From an uncultured Prevotellaceae bacterium (lineage in GTDB: Bacteria > Bacteroidota > Bacteroidia > Bacteroidales > Bacteroidaceae), in NCBI GenBank assembly GCA_900318555.1, contig ONKX01000005.1:1-64000 (forward strand): 64,000 nt of DNA. The letters are read 5' to 3'. A program made the position numbers and the translations under genes. The notes beneath the pieces are model-generated. The model ran no database searches, was not told the origin of the DNA, and saw nothing but the letters and a program-made list of their open reading frames with translations. The first letter of the stretch is position 1. The number at the start of each line of letters is the position of its first letter. Positions 32,632 through 42,041 of this stretch are shown piece after piece.

Positions 32632-35600
32632 TTATTTATGAGTTATAACTATCAATTTCTTAGCTTTCGAAGCATAGCTGCTGCCGTCACTGGCTATACG
32701 CAACCGATAGAGGTAAACACCCGTTTGCAGACGACGTCCGCCATCCACCGTCAGATCCCAGTCTACAGAATAGCTGTTATCTGCAGGAATGCCGTTCTCT
32801 GTATACGACCACAGATGACGTCCGGAAATGTCAAACACGTCCAAAATAATATCCATATTACTACCCGTCCTGTCATGCAGGATGCGGAACGATGTCGTTG
32901 TCGTGGCTGGATTCTTCGTTGCCTCAACGTCGAAGAACAACGGTTCCAGACCTTTTACGACCTTGAATGTAAGTTCTGCCGTCGACGAGTTATTCAGTAT
33001 GTCCCAAGCACGGAACAGCAATTTATGTTCTCCATACGACAGTTCGGGAATGCTATAGCCTATCGTTCCCGTAGTATAGCTGCCAAAGTCGTACTTGAAA
33101 TAATCGTTCAACGAATAAGTCTTCGTCATGTCACCGTCGATAATCAGCTCCAGGTCATGACCGATGCCGCTACCTGCCGCATTGATGCCATCCTCGTCGT
33201 TCAGCTGAGCGACGAAGTAAGGCGTCGGATTGACGCTACCACCATTGACAAACGACTCACTATTCAGATAACAATAGATGTTAGGTCCCGCTCCATCGTG
33301 TGGAAGCGGTCCCGAACCGCTCATCTTCACCTGATCGCAAATACCGCTGGCCTCCATAGTCTTATCGTTGCTGACGGCATAGAGGTTGATGAGTCCGTTT
33401 GCATCGGAATAGCTGATATCCTTAGGAACAGCAAAAGTCAGCGTGAATCGTCCGTCCTTCACCGCATTATTACCATTGAAGAGCACGTTCTGACGGTCGT
33501 AGTACACAAAGGGATCTTCAGCCTCCGTTGGGTCATTCAACTTACAAACCACCCGTTCGAGCGCATCTCGCACTATCGTCGTCAGCGTGCCATTAAATCC
33601 AATAGCGGGCTGTCCGTCCTCTTCCAGGATATGTCCACTGATGGTTGCTGTCGATCCTGCATTCAGAATCTGCGTCTGACTATCCGTTAAAGGCACATGG
33701 TTGATGGAATCAATCCGGATACTCATCGTTGGCGCTGCCAGTCTCATAGCAGGGTCGCCCAATAACGTATATTGCAGCTTGTTCTGCGTGCGGTCAGTGG
33801 AGTAAACAGGATTCCCGTTCACATATCCGGTGATGATACCAGTTTCTATGAGTTCGTTCTTTGCCCGTCGTACAGCTTCACCGATGGGGAGTAGCTGTGC
33901 GTTGTCGTCCTGACTTAGCACATGACGGGTAAATGCCAGGTTCATCAGTCGGTTCTGAGTCTGATATACTGTACGTGTCGTACCATAGAACGCCACAGCA
34001 CCGCCTTTCTTGTTAAAGAATGCCGTCTCACCGATATTCTCTTCTTGTCCGTCAAAAGGCATAATGTCACAAGAGGCCGTCAACCACAAAGGCAGTCGCG
34101 GCGACACATTCTCGAAATCGGCCAAACGCAGCACATATTCATGTGAAATAGCGTCGGCACGCCCGTGTCCAGCATAATTCATCATCAGCGCACCTTGCTG
34201 CATCTGCTGTTTGATGAGTCGCGTCACGTCAGGATAACTGTTTCCCGTCGAAGAACTGACACGGGTGTAGGCATCCCACATGACACGCTTTACCTGATAA
34301 GCCGGATAGAGTTGTTCCACCATCCGTGCGACGCTATCGGCATCCTGCATGTGGGCATTCTCATTACCATCGTCACCCATAAAGCAAAGCAGGTTTTGCC
34401 AAGCACCGGCATTATCGTTGTTGACATAGCTTTCTATTTTATCTACCACGCCAGCGGCATCGTCAGCCGTTCGTGCAGAGATACGTCCTACTGCCACATC
34501 AGCCTTTGCCGTCAGCATATTGCCTCCTTCGCCGTCGTCCATCAGACAGAAATAGTCGTCCGTTACATAGCAATCAGTGGCACTCGACGAGTTCTCGCTC
34601 TCATAGCAGAGCAGGAAATCGTCAGGTGAATAGCCTTTCCATTCCGCACTGGCCATACGGTTGTCCCATGCACCATCACCCATCAGCAACAAATAACGCG
34701 GCATATCTGCATCTGTCCCTGCGCGGTCGTAAAGCATCTTCAGGTAACGGCGATAGGCATTGGCATCCGGAGTTCCGCTGGAAAACTCGTTGAACAGTTC
34801 GTCAGCAGGAACGATAGTAACCCTCAAGCCGTCCTCCTGCTCATGCATTGTCTTCAGACGTTCTGCCTGTGCCTTGAGTTTTTGCGTCGTAGGAATGATA
34901 ATGACCATATCTGCAAATGCATCGGCATGGTGGTCCTGATTCGTGATGTTATAGACATATTCCGGAACGGGGAATGTAGCAGACAAGTCTGGAGCTGCAG
35001 CGGGTTCATTGGCATGTAGGGAAATATAGTCCAATCGCACCGTAGCGCTGCCAGAGAGATTCTTGATAGTCACCTTGTTAGATGTCTGCAGGTTATGAAC
35101 GGCCTTCATACTCATCGCCTGACGCATCTTTTCATAACTGCCGTGCGCCGTGATTGTGACGGAATCCAGAGGAACATCATTCAGGCTGATAGACACCTTT
35201 GCGGCATCATCCGCCGTCACCACCGTTGTCATCTGTCCTTCAGCGCCTGTTCCTTTTGTCGCAATGGTAAAAGTATGGCTTCCGCCTGCTCCTATCGCCG
35301 TCGCATCATACAAGTTACGACCTCCATGGAACCAGGCGAAGTCGTCAACCTCATACAAGGAGTTATAGTCGTCCGCCAAAGGATAATACTTTTCCTTGAA
35401 TTCCGCTTCACTCATAGTCAGCGCAGTACTGTCGTTTTCCGTCAGGAAATAATAGCCATAGTTCGAATACGGATTACGAATACGTTTATGGCTGGCATCC
35501 CAAGTGACTGGTCCAATGGCATAGAACAGTTTCCGTCCTCCGACCTCACACGTCGGTACTTCCATCAGATCGTCGGTTTCTGCCAGATAGGTGGCCGTCA

Positions 35601-36195
35601 GCGTCTCGGGCTGCATTCCACCGCCATAACCATAGATCTTGACCTTATTGATATCCGAGAAACCAGCCTTTTTGATCAAATCAGTGGTTACTTGATAGAT
35701 ACCCGTCGACGGCACAGCGATTTTTGCCCATTTGCCCGTTGCCAACACAGAATGATCAGCATAACGCTGCGTTGCAGCCCTTTTACCTCTGACCACTGAC
35801 TTCTGACCCCTGACATCCAGCATAAAACTTACTAGTTTCTGGAATCGGCCATCACGGAATACCAGCGGAATAAACGAGACTGTCAATTCTCCCTGTTTCC
35901 TATCTACGCTAATGACCTGCGATACCTCAGGCATGGCGGGCAGAGACTTCGACATAATCTTTTCACAGCGTTCGATGTCGGCCTCACTCATCGGAATAAA
36001 TTCTGGATAGACAATGGAAACAGTATAGACGGAGTCGGCATAGTCCGGTCCCAGCGGCACATGATGGGTGAATACCGGCAACAACGAATCAATCCTGACC
36101 TGCTCAGCAGTCAGGTTGAAAAATCGTTGCTGTGCTTTGGCCGTCAGGCTCATCAGCAACAATCCTATACCTATTATATATATAAAGCGTCTCAC
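32632..36195 (-). CDS. porU: T9SS C-terminal signal peptidase/sortase PorU
   Basis: This 1187-residue protein has a signal peptide (MRRFIYIIGIGLLLMSLTAKA), N-terminal beta domains, a gingipain-like C25 peptidase domain with the catalytic dyad His677 (NYAGHG) and Cys709 (LTASCD), and a C-terminal Ig-like plus sorting-type domain. PorU cleaves the C-terminal signal of T9SS cargo at the cell surface and attaches the protein to lipopolysaccharide. The start codon is GTG at 36193-36195 and overlaps the stop of the upstream gene (GTGA). A heptamer array (35784-35816) encodes the in-frame insert GQKSVVRGK in the N-terminal part. Confidence 0.95.
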   Translation of the reverse strand: MRRFIYIIGIGLLLMSLTAKAQQRFFNLTAEQVRIDSLLPVFTHHVPLGPDYADSVYTVSIVYPEFIPMSEADIERCEKIMSKSLPAMPEVSQVISVDRKQGELTVSFIPLVFRDGRFQKLVSFMLDVRGQKSVVRGKRAATQRYADHSVLATGKWAKIAVPSTGIYQVTTDLIKKAGFSDINKVKIYGYGGGMQPETLTATYLAETDDLMEVPTCEVGGRKLFYAIGPVTWDASHKRIRNPYSNYGYYFLTENDSTALTMSEAEFKEKYYPLADDYNSLYEVDDFAWFHGGRNLYDATAIGAGGSHTFTIATKGTGAEGQMTTVVTADDAAKVSISLNDVPLDSVTITAHGSYEKMRQAMSMKAVHNLQTSNKVTIKNLSGSATVRLDYISLHANEPAAAPDLSATFPVPEYVYNITNQDHHADAFADMVIIIPTTQKLKAQAERLKTMHEQEDGLRVTIVPADELFNEFSSGTPDANAYRRYLKMLYDRAGTDADMPRYLLLMGDGAWDNRMASAEWKGYSPDDFLLCYESENSSSATDCYVTDDYFCLMDDGEGGNMLTAKADVAVGRISARTADDAAGVVDKIESYVNNDNAGAWQNLLCFMGDDGNENAHMQDADSVARMVEQLYPAYQVKRVMWDAYTRVSSSTGNSYPDVTRLIKQQMQQGALMMNYAGHGRADAISHEYVLRLADFENVSPRLPLWLTASCDIMPFDGQEENIGETAFFNKKGGAVAFYGTTRTVYQTQNRLMNLAFTRHVLSQDDNAQLLPIGEAVRRAKNELIETGIITGYVNGNPVYSTDRTQNKLQYTLLGDPAMRLAAPTMSIRIDSINHVPLTDSQTQILNAGSTATISGHILEEDGQPAIGFNGTLTTIVRDALERVVCKLNDPTEAEDPFVYYDRQNVLFNGNNAVKDGRFTLTFAVPKDISYSDANGLINLYAVSNDKTMEASGICDQVKMSGSGPLPHDGAGPNIYCYLNSESFVNGGSVNPTPYFVAQLNDEDGINAAGSGIGHDLELIIDGDMTKTYSLNDYFKYDFGSYTTGTIGYSIPELSYGEHKLLFRAWDILNNSSTAELTFKVVKGLEPLFFDVEATKNPATTTTSFRILHDRTGSNMDIILDVFDISGRHLWSYTENGIPADNSYSVDWDLTVDGGRRLQTGVYLYRLRIASDGSSYASKAKKLIVITHK
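35784..35816 (-). repeat. Heptamer array GTCAGNN inside porU
   Basis: Four to five 7-base steps of GTCAGGG/GTCAGAA/GTCAGTG/GTCAGAG in the gene direction encode DVRGQKSVVRGKR, with no stop in the gene frame. Confidence 0.82.
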
Positions 36196-36809
36196 TTACA
36201 ATTGAATTCCAATACTTTTCTTTCTTCCAGCCACCCTTCCAGATGGTCGTTGATATGAACAGGACCGACGCCCACAGGAGTTCCTGTATATAACAGGTCA
36301 CCGGTTTTCAGCGTGAAGAACTGCGAAATATAAGCTATCAGCTCGTCAATCTTATAGAGCATATCGCTCGCACAGCCTTCCTGCACCGTCGTCCCATTGA
36401 TGTCGAGATGGAAGTGCAACGCCTGCACATCCAGGAATTTTTCTTTCGGCACCCACTCGCCAATCACCGCCGACCCGTCGAAACCCTTACAGATTTCCCA
36501 GGGATGCCCCTCTTTGCGGGCCTCACGCTGCCAGTCACGTGCCGTAAAGTCAATACCTACAGTGACAGCGTCATAATAACGGTGGGCGAAGCGCTCGGGA
36601 ATGCTCTTGCCCAGCCTGCAGATGCGTACTACCAGCTCTGTCTCATAATCCACCTGCTCGCTCCAGTCGGGGATGAAGAACGGCTTATGGTCCTTCAGCA
36701 TCGCGGAGTCTGCTTTGGTGAAAATAACAGGCCTCTCTGGTTTATATAACGCGCCATCCAGCTCTTTATTGTGCTGGATATAATTCATTCCTACAGCAAA
36801 TATCTTCAT
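36192..36809 (-). CDS. Fumarylacetoacetate hydrolase family protein
   Basis: This 205-residue protein is the single-domain FAH type: it begins MKIFAVGMNYIQHNKELDG, has the metal-site segment DYETELVVRICR, and ends with the GDLLYTGTPVGVGPV signature. Family members are acylpyruvase/oxaloacetate-decarboxylase or isomerase-like enzymes; substrate unknown. Its promoter (-7 box 36829-36836, minus strand) lies back to back with that of the divergent gene. Its stop overlaps the porU GTG start, so porU is probably translated from the same mRNA. Confidence 0.9.
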   Translation of the reverse strand: MKIFAVGMNYIQHNKELDGALYKPERPVIFTKADSAMLKDHKPFFIPDWSEQVDYETELVVRICRLGKSIPERFAHRYYDAVTVGIDFTARDWQREARKEGHPWEICKGFDGSAVIGEWVPKEKFLDVQALHFHLDINGTTVQEGCASDMLYKIDELIAYISQFFTLKTGDLLYTGTPVGVGPVHINDHLEGWLEERKVLEFNCK

Positions 36810-36828
36810 ATTTCTCTAATTTTTGGTG

Positions 36829-36857
36829 CAAAGATACAAAAATATTGTGTATCTTTG
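36829..36857. promoter_or_regulatory. Back-to-back promoters of the FAH-porU and secreted-protein genes
   Basis: TATCTTTG occurs on the minus strand at 36829-36836 and on the plus strand at 36850-36857. On the plus side only 8 bases separate the box from the ATG at 36866, so that transcript would have almost no leader. Confidence 0.6.
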
Positions 36858-36865
36858 CAGCGAAA

Positions 36866-37849
36866 ATGAAGAAAATAACGTTTATCATCCTCCTGTTGGT
36901 AGCAGTACTGACCGTTTCTGCACAGCCACAGGGCGACCCACGAAGCATCTCTTTGATGGGTATTCCCATCGAAGGACCTATCGACTCGCTGCGACAGACG
37001 CTGGCAGAAGCCCAGTTTGCAGAATGGGGACAGTCCGACGATGGCGAAGACTATTATTTCCGTGGCAATTTCTACGGTTTCCGCTCGAAGCTGATGGTCA
37101 GCGTGGCTCCTGAGACGAAATTCGCCACGTCGGCCTACATCACTATCGGTCCTTATAGCACACAGAAAATGTTAGACAAGAACCTGCAGTATTTCCTTTA
37201 TAAGTTAGAAAAGGATCACGGAAAATTCACGCAGCGTGACGACAGCTGGTTCTACATCGACGATTTCGGCAGCATCAAACTCTCTATCATCGACAATGAC
37301 AACGGTTCCCACGACATCCGCGTGCTGTATCTTGGTTCCACTCCTTATTATAAGGATGCCCTTTCCATGGGACTGCGTGGCGATGTTCAGGAGGTCGTGA
37401 CGGAGAATGCCGTCGCTGAAGACCAGTTCATGCACTTCCACGGAAATGGCCAGATAGAGAATCTCGACCTTATCGACCGCGAATATAACCGCTATGGTTA
37501 TCTGCTTCGGGCACGTATGAAGGAACAGGAGGGTTTCAGCTCAATTACCTATGCCTACGACGACAGCTACCGCCTCGTCAAACGTACGCTGACCAACGAA
37601 GAGGCTGGCATCAGCTATGTCAACGACTACACATACAACGACCAGGACGAGGTGTTGACGCAGAATCAGAAAGTGTTCGACAAAAGTGGCGAGTGCATCA
37701 TGACCATCAATATGCGCAACAACTACATCACACGCGACGACAACGGCAATTGGACCAGCAACTCGCTCAGTCTGACCTATTGGGAAAAAGGTTCGAAGAC
37801 TCAGAATACTACCGTCCTACAACGGCGGACACTTGCCTATTGGGAGTGA
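36866..37849 (+). CDS. Secreted protein of unknown function
   Basis: This 327-residue protein has a signal peptide (MKKITFIILLLVAVLTVSAQ) and then a soluble domain with repeated beta strands (YYFRGNFYGFRSKLMVSV, NRYGYLLRARMKEQ, YDDSYRLVKRTL, YVNDYTYNDQDEVLTQ). The second half, with YxYDxxxRLVKR-type elements, recalls YD-repeat-like or MORN-like beta meanders, but I do not recognise a family. The ATG at 36866 is chosen because it starts the signal peptide and lies just after the promoter. The downstream octamer array leads into rpoN. Confidence 0.83.
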   Translation: MKKITFIILLLVAVLTVSAQPQGDPRSISLMGIPIEGPIDSLRQTLAEAQFAEWGQSDDGEDYYFRGNFYGFRSKLMVSVAPETKFATSAYITIGPYSTQKMLDKNLQYFLYKLEKDHGKFTQRDDSWFYIDDFGSIKLSIIDNDNGSHDIRVLYLGSTPYYKDALSMGLRGDVQEVVTENAVAEDQFMHFHGNGQIENLDLIDREYNRYGYLLRARMKEQEGFSSITYAYDDSYRLVKRTLTNEEAGISYVNDYTYNDQDEVLTQNQKVFDKSGECIMTINMRNNYITRDDNGNWTSNSLSLTYWEKGSKTQNTTVLQRRTLAYWE

Positions 37850-37876
37850 CGTAATGTCGTAATAACGTAATAACGA
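37850..37876 (+). repeat. Octamer array CGTAATAA before rpoN
   Basis: Three to four 8-base units (CGTAATGT, CGTAATAA, CGTAATAA, CGAAAA) fill the spacer between the preceding stop and the rpoN ATG, ending AACGAAAAA-ATG. Confidence 0.87.
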
Positions 37877-37880
37877 AAAA

Positions 37881-39374
37881 ATGGCACAGGGACAGATACA
37901 GGAACAGCGGCTCACGCAGCAACAGAAACTGACGCAGAGCATTACGCAGCAACAGTTGTTGCAGGCGCAACTCACTGAGTTGCCCATTACCCAACTGCTG
38001 GAACGTATCAAGACCGAGATGGACGACAACCCTGCGCTGGAACTCTCCCCAGAAGAAAATCTAGATAATCTAGATCCTCTAGAAAATCTAGACACCCCCA
38101 AAAACGACACCGACGACTACGAACAGGAGGAGCGCCAATCTGCTCTGGATGCTGCCTTGGAGTCTATTGGTCGCGACGACGAGGACCTGCCGGTCTATCA
38201 AGGCGGCCAGTCCAATCAGGAGGATCGCGAGGAAATGGTCTATGGCCAGACGGAATCGTTTATGGATCAGCTGAACGAACAGATGAACATGGCCAACATC
38301 ACCGAACGCCAGCGCGACATCATGGAATATCTCATTGGTTCGTTGGACGATGACGGACTGCTGCGCAAGTCGCTAGATAACATCAGCGACGAACTGGCCA
38401 TCTATCACCATCTCGACGCTACGACGCACGAAATAGAACAAGTACTGCTGCTGTTACAAGAGTTTGACCCTGCCGGCATCGGAGCACGTTCGCTGCAGGA
38501 ATGTCTGTTGCTGCAGATTCAACGGCGCGACCCGTCCCGTCTGAGAGACCTCATGGAGAAAACCATCAGCGAATATTTTGAGCTTTTCACCAAGAAACAC
38601 TGGCAACGCCTGCAACAGGTGCTGAAACTGAGTGACCTGCAGGCAGAGACGCTCATTGCTGAACTACGCAAGTTGAATCCGAAACCCGGTTCTTCCATCA
38701 GTGAAACAGTCGGACGTTCCCTGCAACAGATTACCCCTGATTTCATCATCGATACTCACGACGACGGCACGGTGACCTTCTCACTGAATGCTGCCGAAGT
38801 GCCGGAACTATGCGTCTCGCCGTCGTTCACCGACACGCTGCGCGACTATCAGGACAACAAGGAACACCTCAGTCGCCAGATGACGGAGGCTTTGGTGTAT
38901 ACGAAGAAGAAGGTCGAAGCCGCTCAGGGTTTCATCGATGCTATCCAGGTGCGTCGCCACACGCTGACCGTTACCATGCGGGCCATCATCCAGTGGCAGC
39001 ACCGTTTCTTCGAGGATGGCGACGAGGCCTCGTTGCGCCCGATGATACTGAAAGACATTGCCGAACGTACGGGACTGGACATCAGTACCATCTCACGCGT
39101 CAGCAATTCGAAATACGCCCAGACACGCTGGGGTACATTCCCCTTGCGCCATTTCTTCAGCGACGGTTATACGACAGCTGATGGTGAGGAACTCTCGACG
39201 CGTGAAATCAAAGCCGCCCTTCAGGAACTCGTCGAAGGGGAAGACAAGCGCAAGCCTCTGAGCGACGAGACACTTAAAGACCTGTTGGCCGAGAAAGGCT
39301 ATCCCATAGCCCGTCGTACCGTATCGAAATATCGCGAACAACTGGGCATCCCAGTAGCAAGACTAAGAAAATGA
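37881..39374 (+). CDS. rpoN: RNA polymerase sigma-54 factor
   Basis: This 497-residue protein has the Gln-rich N-terminal activator-interacting region (QEQRLTQQQKLTQSITQQQLLQAQL), the core-binding domain, the helix-turn-helix region and the RpoN box ARRTVSKYRE near the C-terminus, which reads the -24 promoter element. Sigma-54 promoters need AAA+ activators, none of which is encoded here. Around residues 59-71 an in-frame nonamer array (38055-38092, ATCTAGATA-like) encodes ENLDNLDPLENLD in the acidic linker. The start follows an octamer array. Confidence 0.96.
   Translation: MAQGQIQEQRLTQQQKLTQSITQQQLLQAQLTELPITQLLERIKTEMDDNPALELSPEENLDNLDPLENLDTPKNDTDDYEQEERQSALDAALESIGRDDEDLPVYQGGQSNQEDREEMVYGQTESFMDQLNEQMNMANITERQRDIMEYLIGSLDDDGLLRKSLDNISDELAIYHHLDATTHEIEQVLLLLQEFDPAGIGARSLQECLLLQIQRRDPSRLRDLMEKTISEYFELFTKKHWQRLQQVLKLSDLQAETLIAELRKLNPKPGSSISETVGRSLQQITPDFIIDTHDDGTVTFSLNAAEVPELCVSPSFTDTLRDYQDNKEHLSRQMTEALVYTKKKVEAAQGFIDAIQVRRHTLTVTMRAIIQWQHRFFEDGDEASLRPMILKDIAERTGLDISTISRVSNSKYAQTRWGTFPLRHFFSDGYTTADGEELSTREIKAALQELVEGEDKRKPLSDETLKDLLAEKGYPIARRTVSKYREQLGIPVARLRK
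38055..38092 (+). repeat. Nonamer array ATCTAGATA inside rpoN
   Basis: Four 9-base steps of ATCTAGATA/ATCTAGATC/CTCTAGAAA. The period is a multiple of three, giving a three-residue repeat N-L-D. CTAG is usually a rare tetranucleotide in bacteria. Confidence 0.87.
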
Positions 39375-39991
39375 AACGAGAAAAGGAAATCATCTTGGTT
39401 GCTCGCATCATGAGCATGGTGTTCACGCCATTCTACCTACCCATCGTAGGACTGGTGGCACTCTTCGTGTTCAGCTATCTCAGCATGTTCTCCTGGCCCT
39501 ACAAGCTACAGGTACTACTGCTGACTTATCTGTTCACCATCCTCCTCCCTACCCTGCTCATCCACCTTTACCGCCGCTATCAGGGCTGGAACCTTATCGA
39601 ACTGGGCCACCGCGAACGACGCATGGTGCCGTACGTCATCTCCATCATCTGCTATTTCACCTGCATCTATGTCATGGAGCGTCTCCACATGCCTCATTTC
39701 ATGGGTTCTATCGTGGTAGCAGCCTTGACATTGCAGATTGTCTGTGCACTCATCAACGTCTGGTGGAAGATTTCCACCCACACGGCAGCCATCGGAGGCG
39801 TGGGCGGAGCACTCTTTGCCTTTGCCTACTATCTGGGATTCAATCCTGTGTGGTGGCTTTGTCTGGTATTCATCGTAGGCGGAATTGTCGGCACCAGCCG
39901 TATGATTCTGCGCCAACACACGCTGGCTCAGGTGGTTGTCGGATTCTGGACGGGTTTCTTCAGCGCCGCCATAGCGATACTTTTCCTTTAA
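39371..39991 (+). CDS. PAP2-like membrane protein
   Basis: This 206-residue protein has about six transmembrane helices. Its segments GHRERRMVPY, KISTHTAAIGG and SRMILRQHTLAQVVVG resemble the three phosphatase motifs of the PAP2 family in a degenerate form, with the catalytic-type His in QHT. It may dephosphorylate a lipid-linked phosphate at the membrane, but the first motif is weak. The gene overlaps rpoN by 4 bases and is followed by an octamer array leading to purE. Confidence 0.78.
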   Translation: MKREKEIILVARIMSMVFTPFYLPIVGLVALFVFSYLSMFSWPYKLQVLLLTYLFTILLPTLLIHLYRRYQGWNLIELGHRERRMVPYVISIICYFTCIYVMERLHMPHFMGSIVVAALTLQIVCALINVWWKISTHTAAIGGVGGALFAFAYYLGFNPVWWLCLVFIVGGIVGTSRMILRQHTLAQVVVGFWTGFFSAAIAILFL

Positions 39992-39995
39992 AACA

Positions 39996-40056
39996 TCGTA
40001 ATAACGGAATAACGAAATCACGGAATAACGATATAACGATATAACGAAATAACGAA
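39996..40056 (+). repeat. Octamer array CGTAATAA before purE
   Basis: Seven to eight 8-base units (CGTAATAA, CGGAATAA, CGAAATCA, CGATATAA variants) fill the spacer between the PAP2-like gene and purE, ending AACGAAAAAAAT-ATG. Confidence 0.9.
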
Positions 40057-40062
40057 AAAAAT

Positions 40063-40569
40063 ATGACCCCATTAGTAAGCATTATCATGGGCAGCACTTC
40101 TGACCTGCCCATTATGGAAAAAGCCTGTAAGCAACTCAACGACTTACAGATTCCGTTTGAAGTCAACGCTCTCTCGGCACACCGCACACCCGAAGCTGTA
40201 GAAGAGTTTGCCCGTGGCGCCAAAGAACGCGGACTGAAAGTCATCATCGCCGCAGCTGGCATGGCCGCAGCACTGCCTGGCGTCATTGCCGCCTCAACGA
40301 CACTGCCAGTCATCGGTGTACCCATCAAGGGAATGCTCGACGGACTGGATGCCATGCTCTCGATTATCCAGATGCCTCCAGGCATTCCTGTAGCTACCGT
40401 TGGCGTGAATGCCGCACAGAATGCAGCCATCCTCGCTGTCGAAATGCTGGCACTCACTGATGATGCCATTGCCCAGCGACTTGCCGACTACAAGAGCGGC
40501 CTCAAGGCTAAGATTGAAAAGGCAAATAAGGACTTAGCAGAAGTGAAGTATGAGTACAAGACGAATTAG
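40063..40569 (+). CDS. purE: 5-(carboxyamino)imidazole ribonucleotide mutase
   Basis: This 168-residue protein is class I PurE, which moves the carboxyl group of N5-CAIR to C4 in purine synthesis. It has the MGSTSDLPIM nucleotide-binding start, LSAHRTPE with the catalytic His, and AAGMAAALPGV plus GVPIKGMLDGLDAMLSIIQMPPGIPVATV. It overlaps the next gene, ispG, by 20 bases in a different frame. The octamer array immediately precedes its start. Confidence 0.97.
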   Translation: MTPLVSIIMGSTSDLPIMEKACKQLNDLQIPFEVNALSAHRTPEAVEEFARGAKERGLKVIIAAAGMAAALPGVIAASTTLPVIGVPIKGMLDGLDAMLSIIQMPPGIPVATVGVNAAQNAAILAVEMLALTDDAIAQRLADYKSGLKAKIEKANKDLAEVKYEYKTN

Positions 40570-42004
40570 TACGGTTTGTCACGTAGGTAATATCGCCATC
40601 GGTGGCGATAATCCCATCCGCATACAGTCGATGGCAACTACGGACACCAACGACACGGAAGCCAGCGTGGCTCAGGCCAAACGCATCATTGATGCTGGTG
40701 GTGAACTGGTTCGTTTCACCACCCAAGGCACTCGCGAAGCGGAGAACATGAAGAATATCTCTGCCCGTCTGAAGGCTGACGGCTATAACACACCGTTGGT
40801 GGCTGACGTTCATTTCACGGCACATACGGCTGATGTCGCTGCGCAGTACTGCGAAAAGGTCCGCATCAATCCCGGCAACTACGTCGATCCGGGCCGTACT
40901 TTCAAACATCTGGAATATACCGACGAGGAATATGCCGAGGAACTGAAGAAGATTGAGGCCAAGCTCGTGCCTTTTATCAATATCTGTAAGGAGCATCACA
41001 CCGCCGTGCGTATCGGTGTAAACCACGGTTCGCTCTCCGACCGCATTATGTCGCGCTACGGCGATACACCTGAGGGAATCGTCGAGAGTTGTATGGAGTT
41101 TCTGCGCATCTTCCGTCGAGAACAGTTCGACGACGTTGTGATTTCCATCAAAGCCTCGAACACCGTCGTGATGGTCACCACCGTGCGTCTGCTGGTGAAA
41201 ACGATGGATGCTGAGGACATGCACTATCCCTTGCACCTCGGCGTTACTGAAGCCGGTGAAGGCGAGGACGGACGCATCAAGAGTGCTGTTGGCATTGGTG
41301 CTTTGCTTACCGAGGGCATTGGCGATACCATCCGCGTGTCGCTCAGCGAGGAACCCGAATGCGAAATTCCCGTTGCACGCAAGTTAGTGGAGCTCATTCC
41401 CGAATGCACCCGCCTGCGCGCCGAAGCCGAAGCCAGCATCAAGGATGACACTATCACCCTTGACCTGTCGGGCGTTGAAGATGTTGCTGTGACACAGCAA
41501 CAAACGGAACAGGAGGCTTGGGAGACCCTCCAACTCACAGCCGCCATGGCCGTAGGAGCCCTCCTCATCGACCGCCGCGCCACAAAGCTGATTATCCAAA
41601 GTGGTTCGCGGTTCTTTGACCACGGCTCAAAGTGTGGCGTTGCATTTGGCCGCGAACAACTCGTCACCCTTGCTGACGCCATTCTCCAAGCCGCCCGCAT
41701 CAAATTCACCAAGACGGAATACATCTCTTGTCCGGGCTGTGGCCGCACGCTTTACAACCTGCAGGAAACCATCGCGCGCATAAAAGCCGCTACCAGCCAC
41801 CTGGTGGGTCTGAAGATAGGTATCATGGGCTGTATTGTCAATGGTCCCGGTGAAATGGCGGATGCCGACTATGGCTACGTCGGAGCAGGCCGTGGCAAGA
41901 TATCACTTTACCGCGGAAAGGAATGCGTCGAGAAGAACATTCCCGAGGAAGAAGCCGTCGAACGCCTACTTCAGCTCATCGAGGCGGAAGTAAAAGCGCA
42001 ATGA
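40550..42004 (+). CDS. ispG: 4-hydroxy-3-methylbut-2-enyl diphosphate synthase (flavodoxin/ferredoxin)
   Basis: This 484-residue iron-sulfur enzyme of the MEP pathway has an N-terminal TIM barrel (QSMATTDTNDTEA, LVADVHFTAHTADVAA, VRINPGNY, GVNHGSLSDRI) and a C-terminal domain holding the [4Fe-4S] ligands Cys394 and Cys397 (CPGC) and Cys428 (GCIVNGPGE). About 130 residues separate the two parts. That is longer than in the 370-residue E. coli type but shorter than the large insert domain (proteins of about 600 residues) that I recall for many Bacteroidetes. It overlaps purE by 20 bases. Confidence 0.95.
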   Translation: MSTRRISTVCHVGNIAIGGDNPIRIQSMATTDTNDTEASVAQAKRIIDAGGELVRFTTQGTREAENMKNISARLKADGYNTPLVADVHFTAHTADVAAQYCEKVRINPGNYVDPGRTFKHLEYTDEEYAEELKKIEAKLVPFINICKEHHTAVRIGVNHGSLSDRIMSRYGDTPEGIVESCMEFLRIFRREQFDDVVISIKASNTVVMVTTVRLLVKTMDAEDMHYPLHLGVTEAGEGEDGRIKSAVGIGALLTEGIGDTIRVSLSEEPECEIPVARKLVELIPECTRLRAEAEASIKDDTITLDLSGVEDVAVTQQQTEQEAWETLQLTAAMAVGALLIDRRATKLIIQSGSRFFDHGSKCGVAFGREQLVTLADAILQAARIKFTKTEYISCPGCGRTLYNLQETIARIKAATSHLVGLKIGIMGCIVNGPGEMADADYGYVGAGRGKISLYRGKECVEKNIPEEEAVERLLQLIEAEVKAQ

Positions 42005-42041
42005 GCCCGAAGAGAAAAATCGCTTAGCCCGTAATAAAAGT

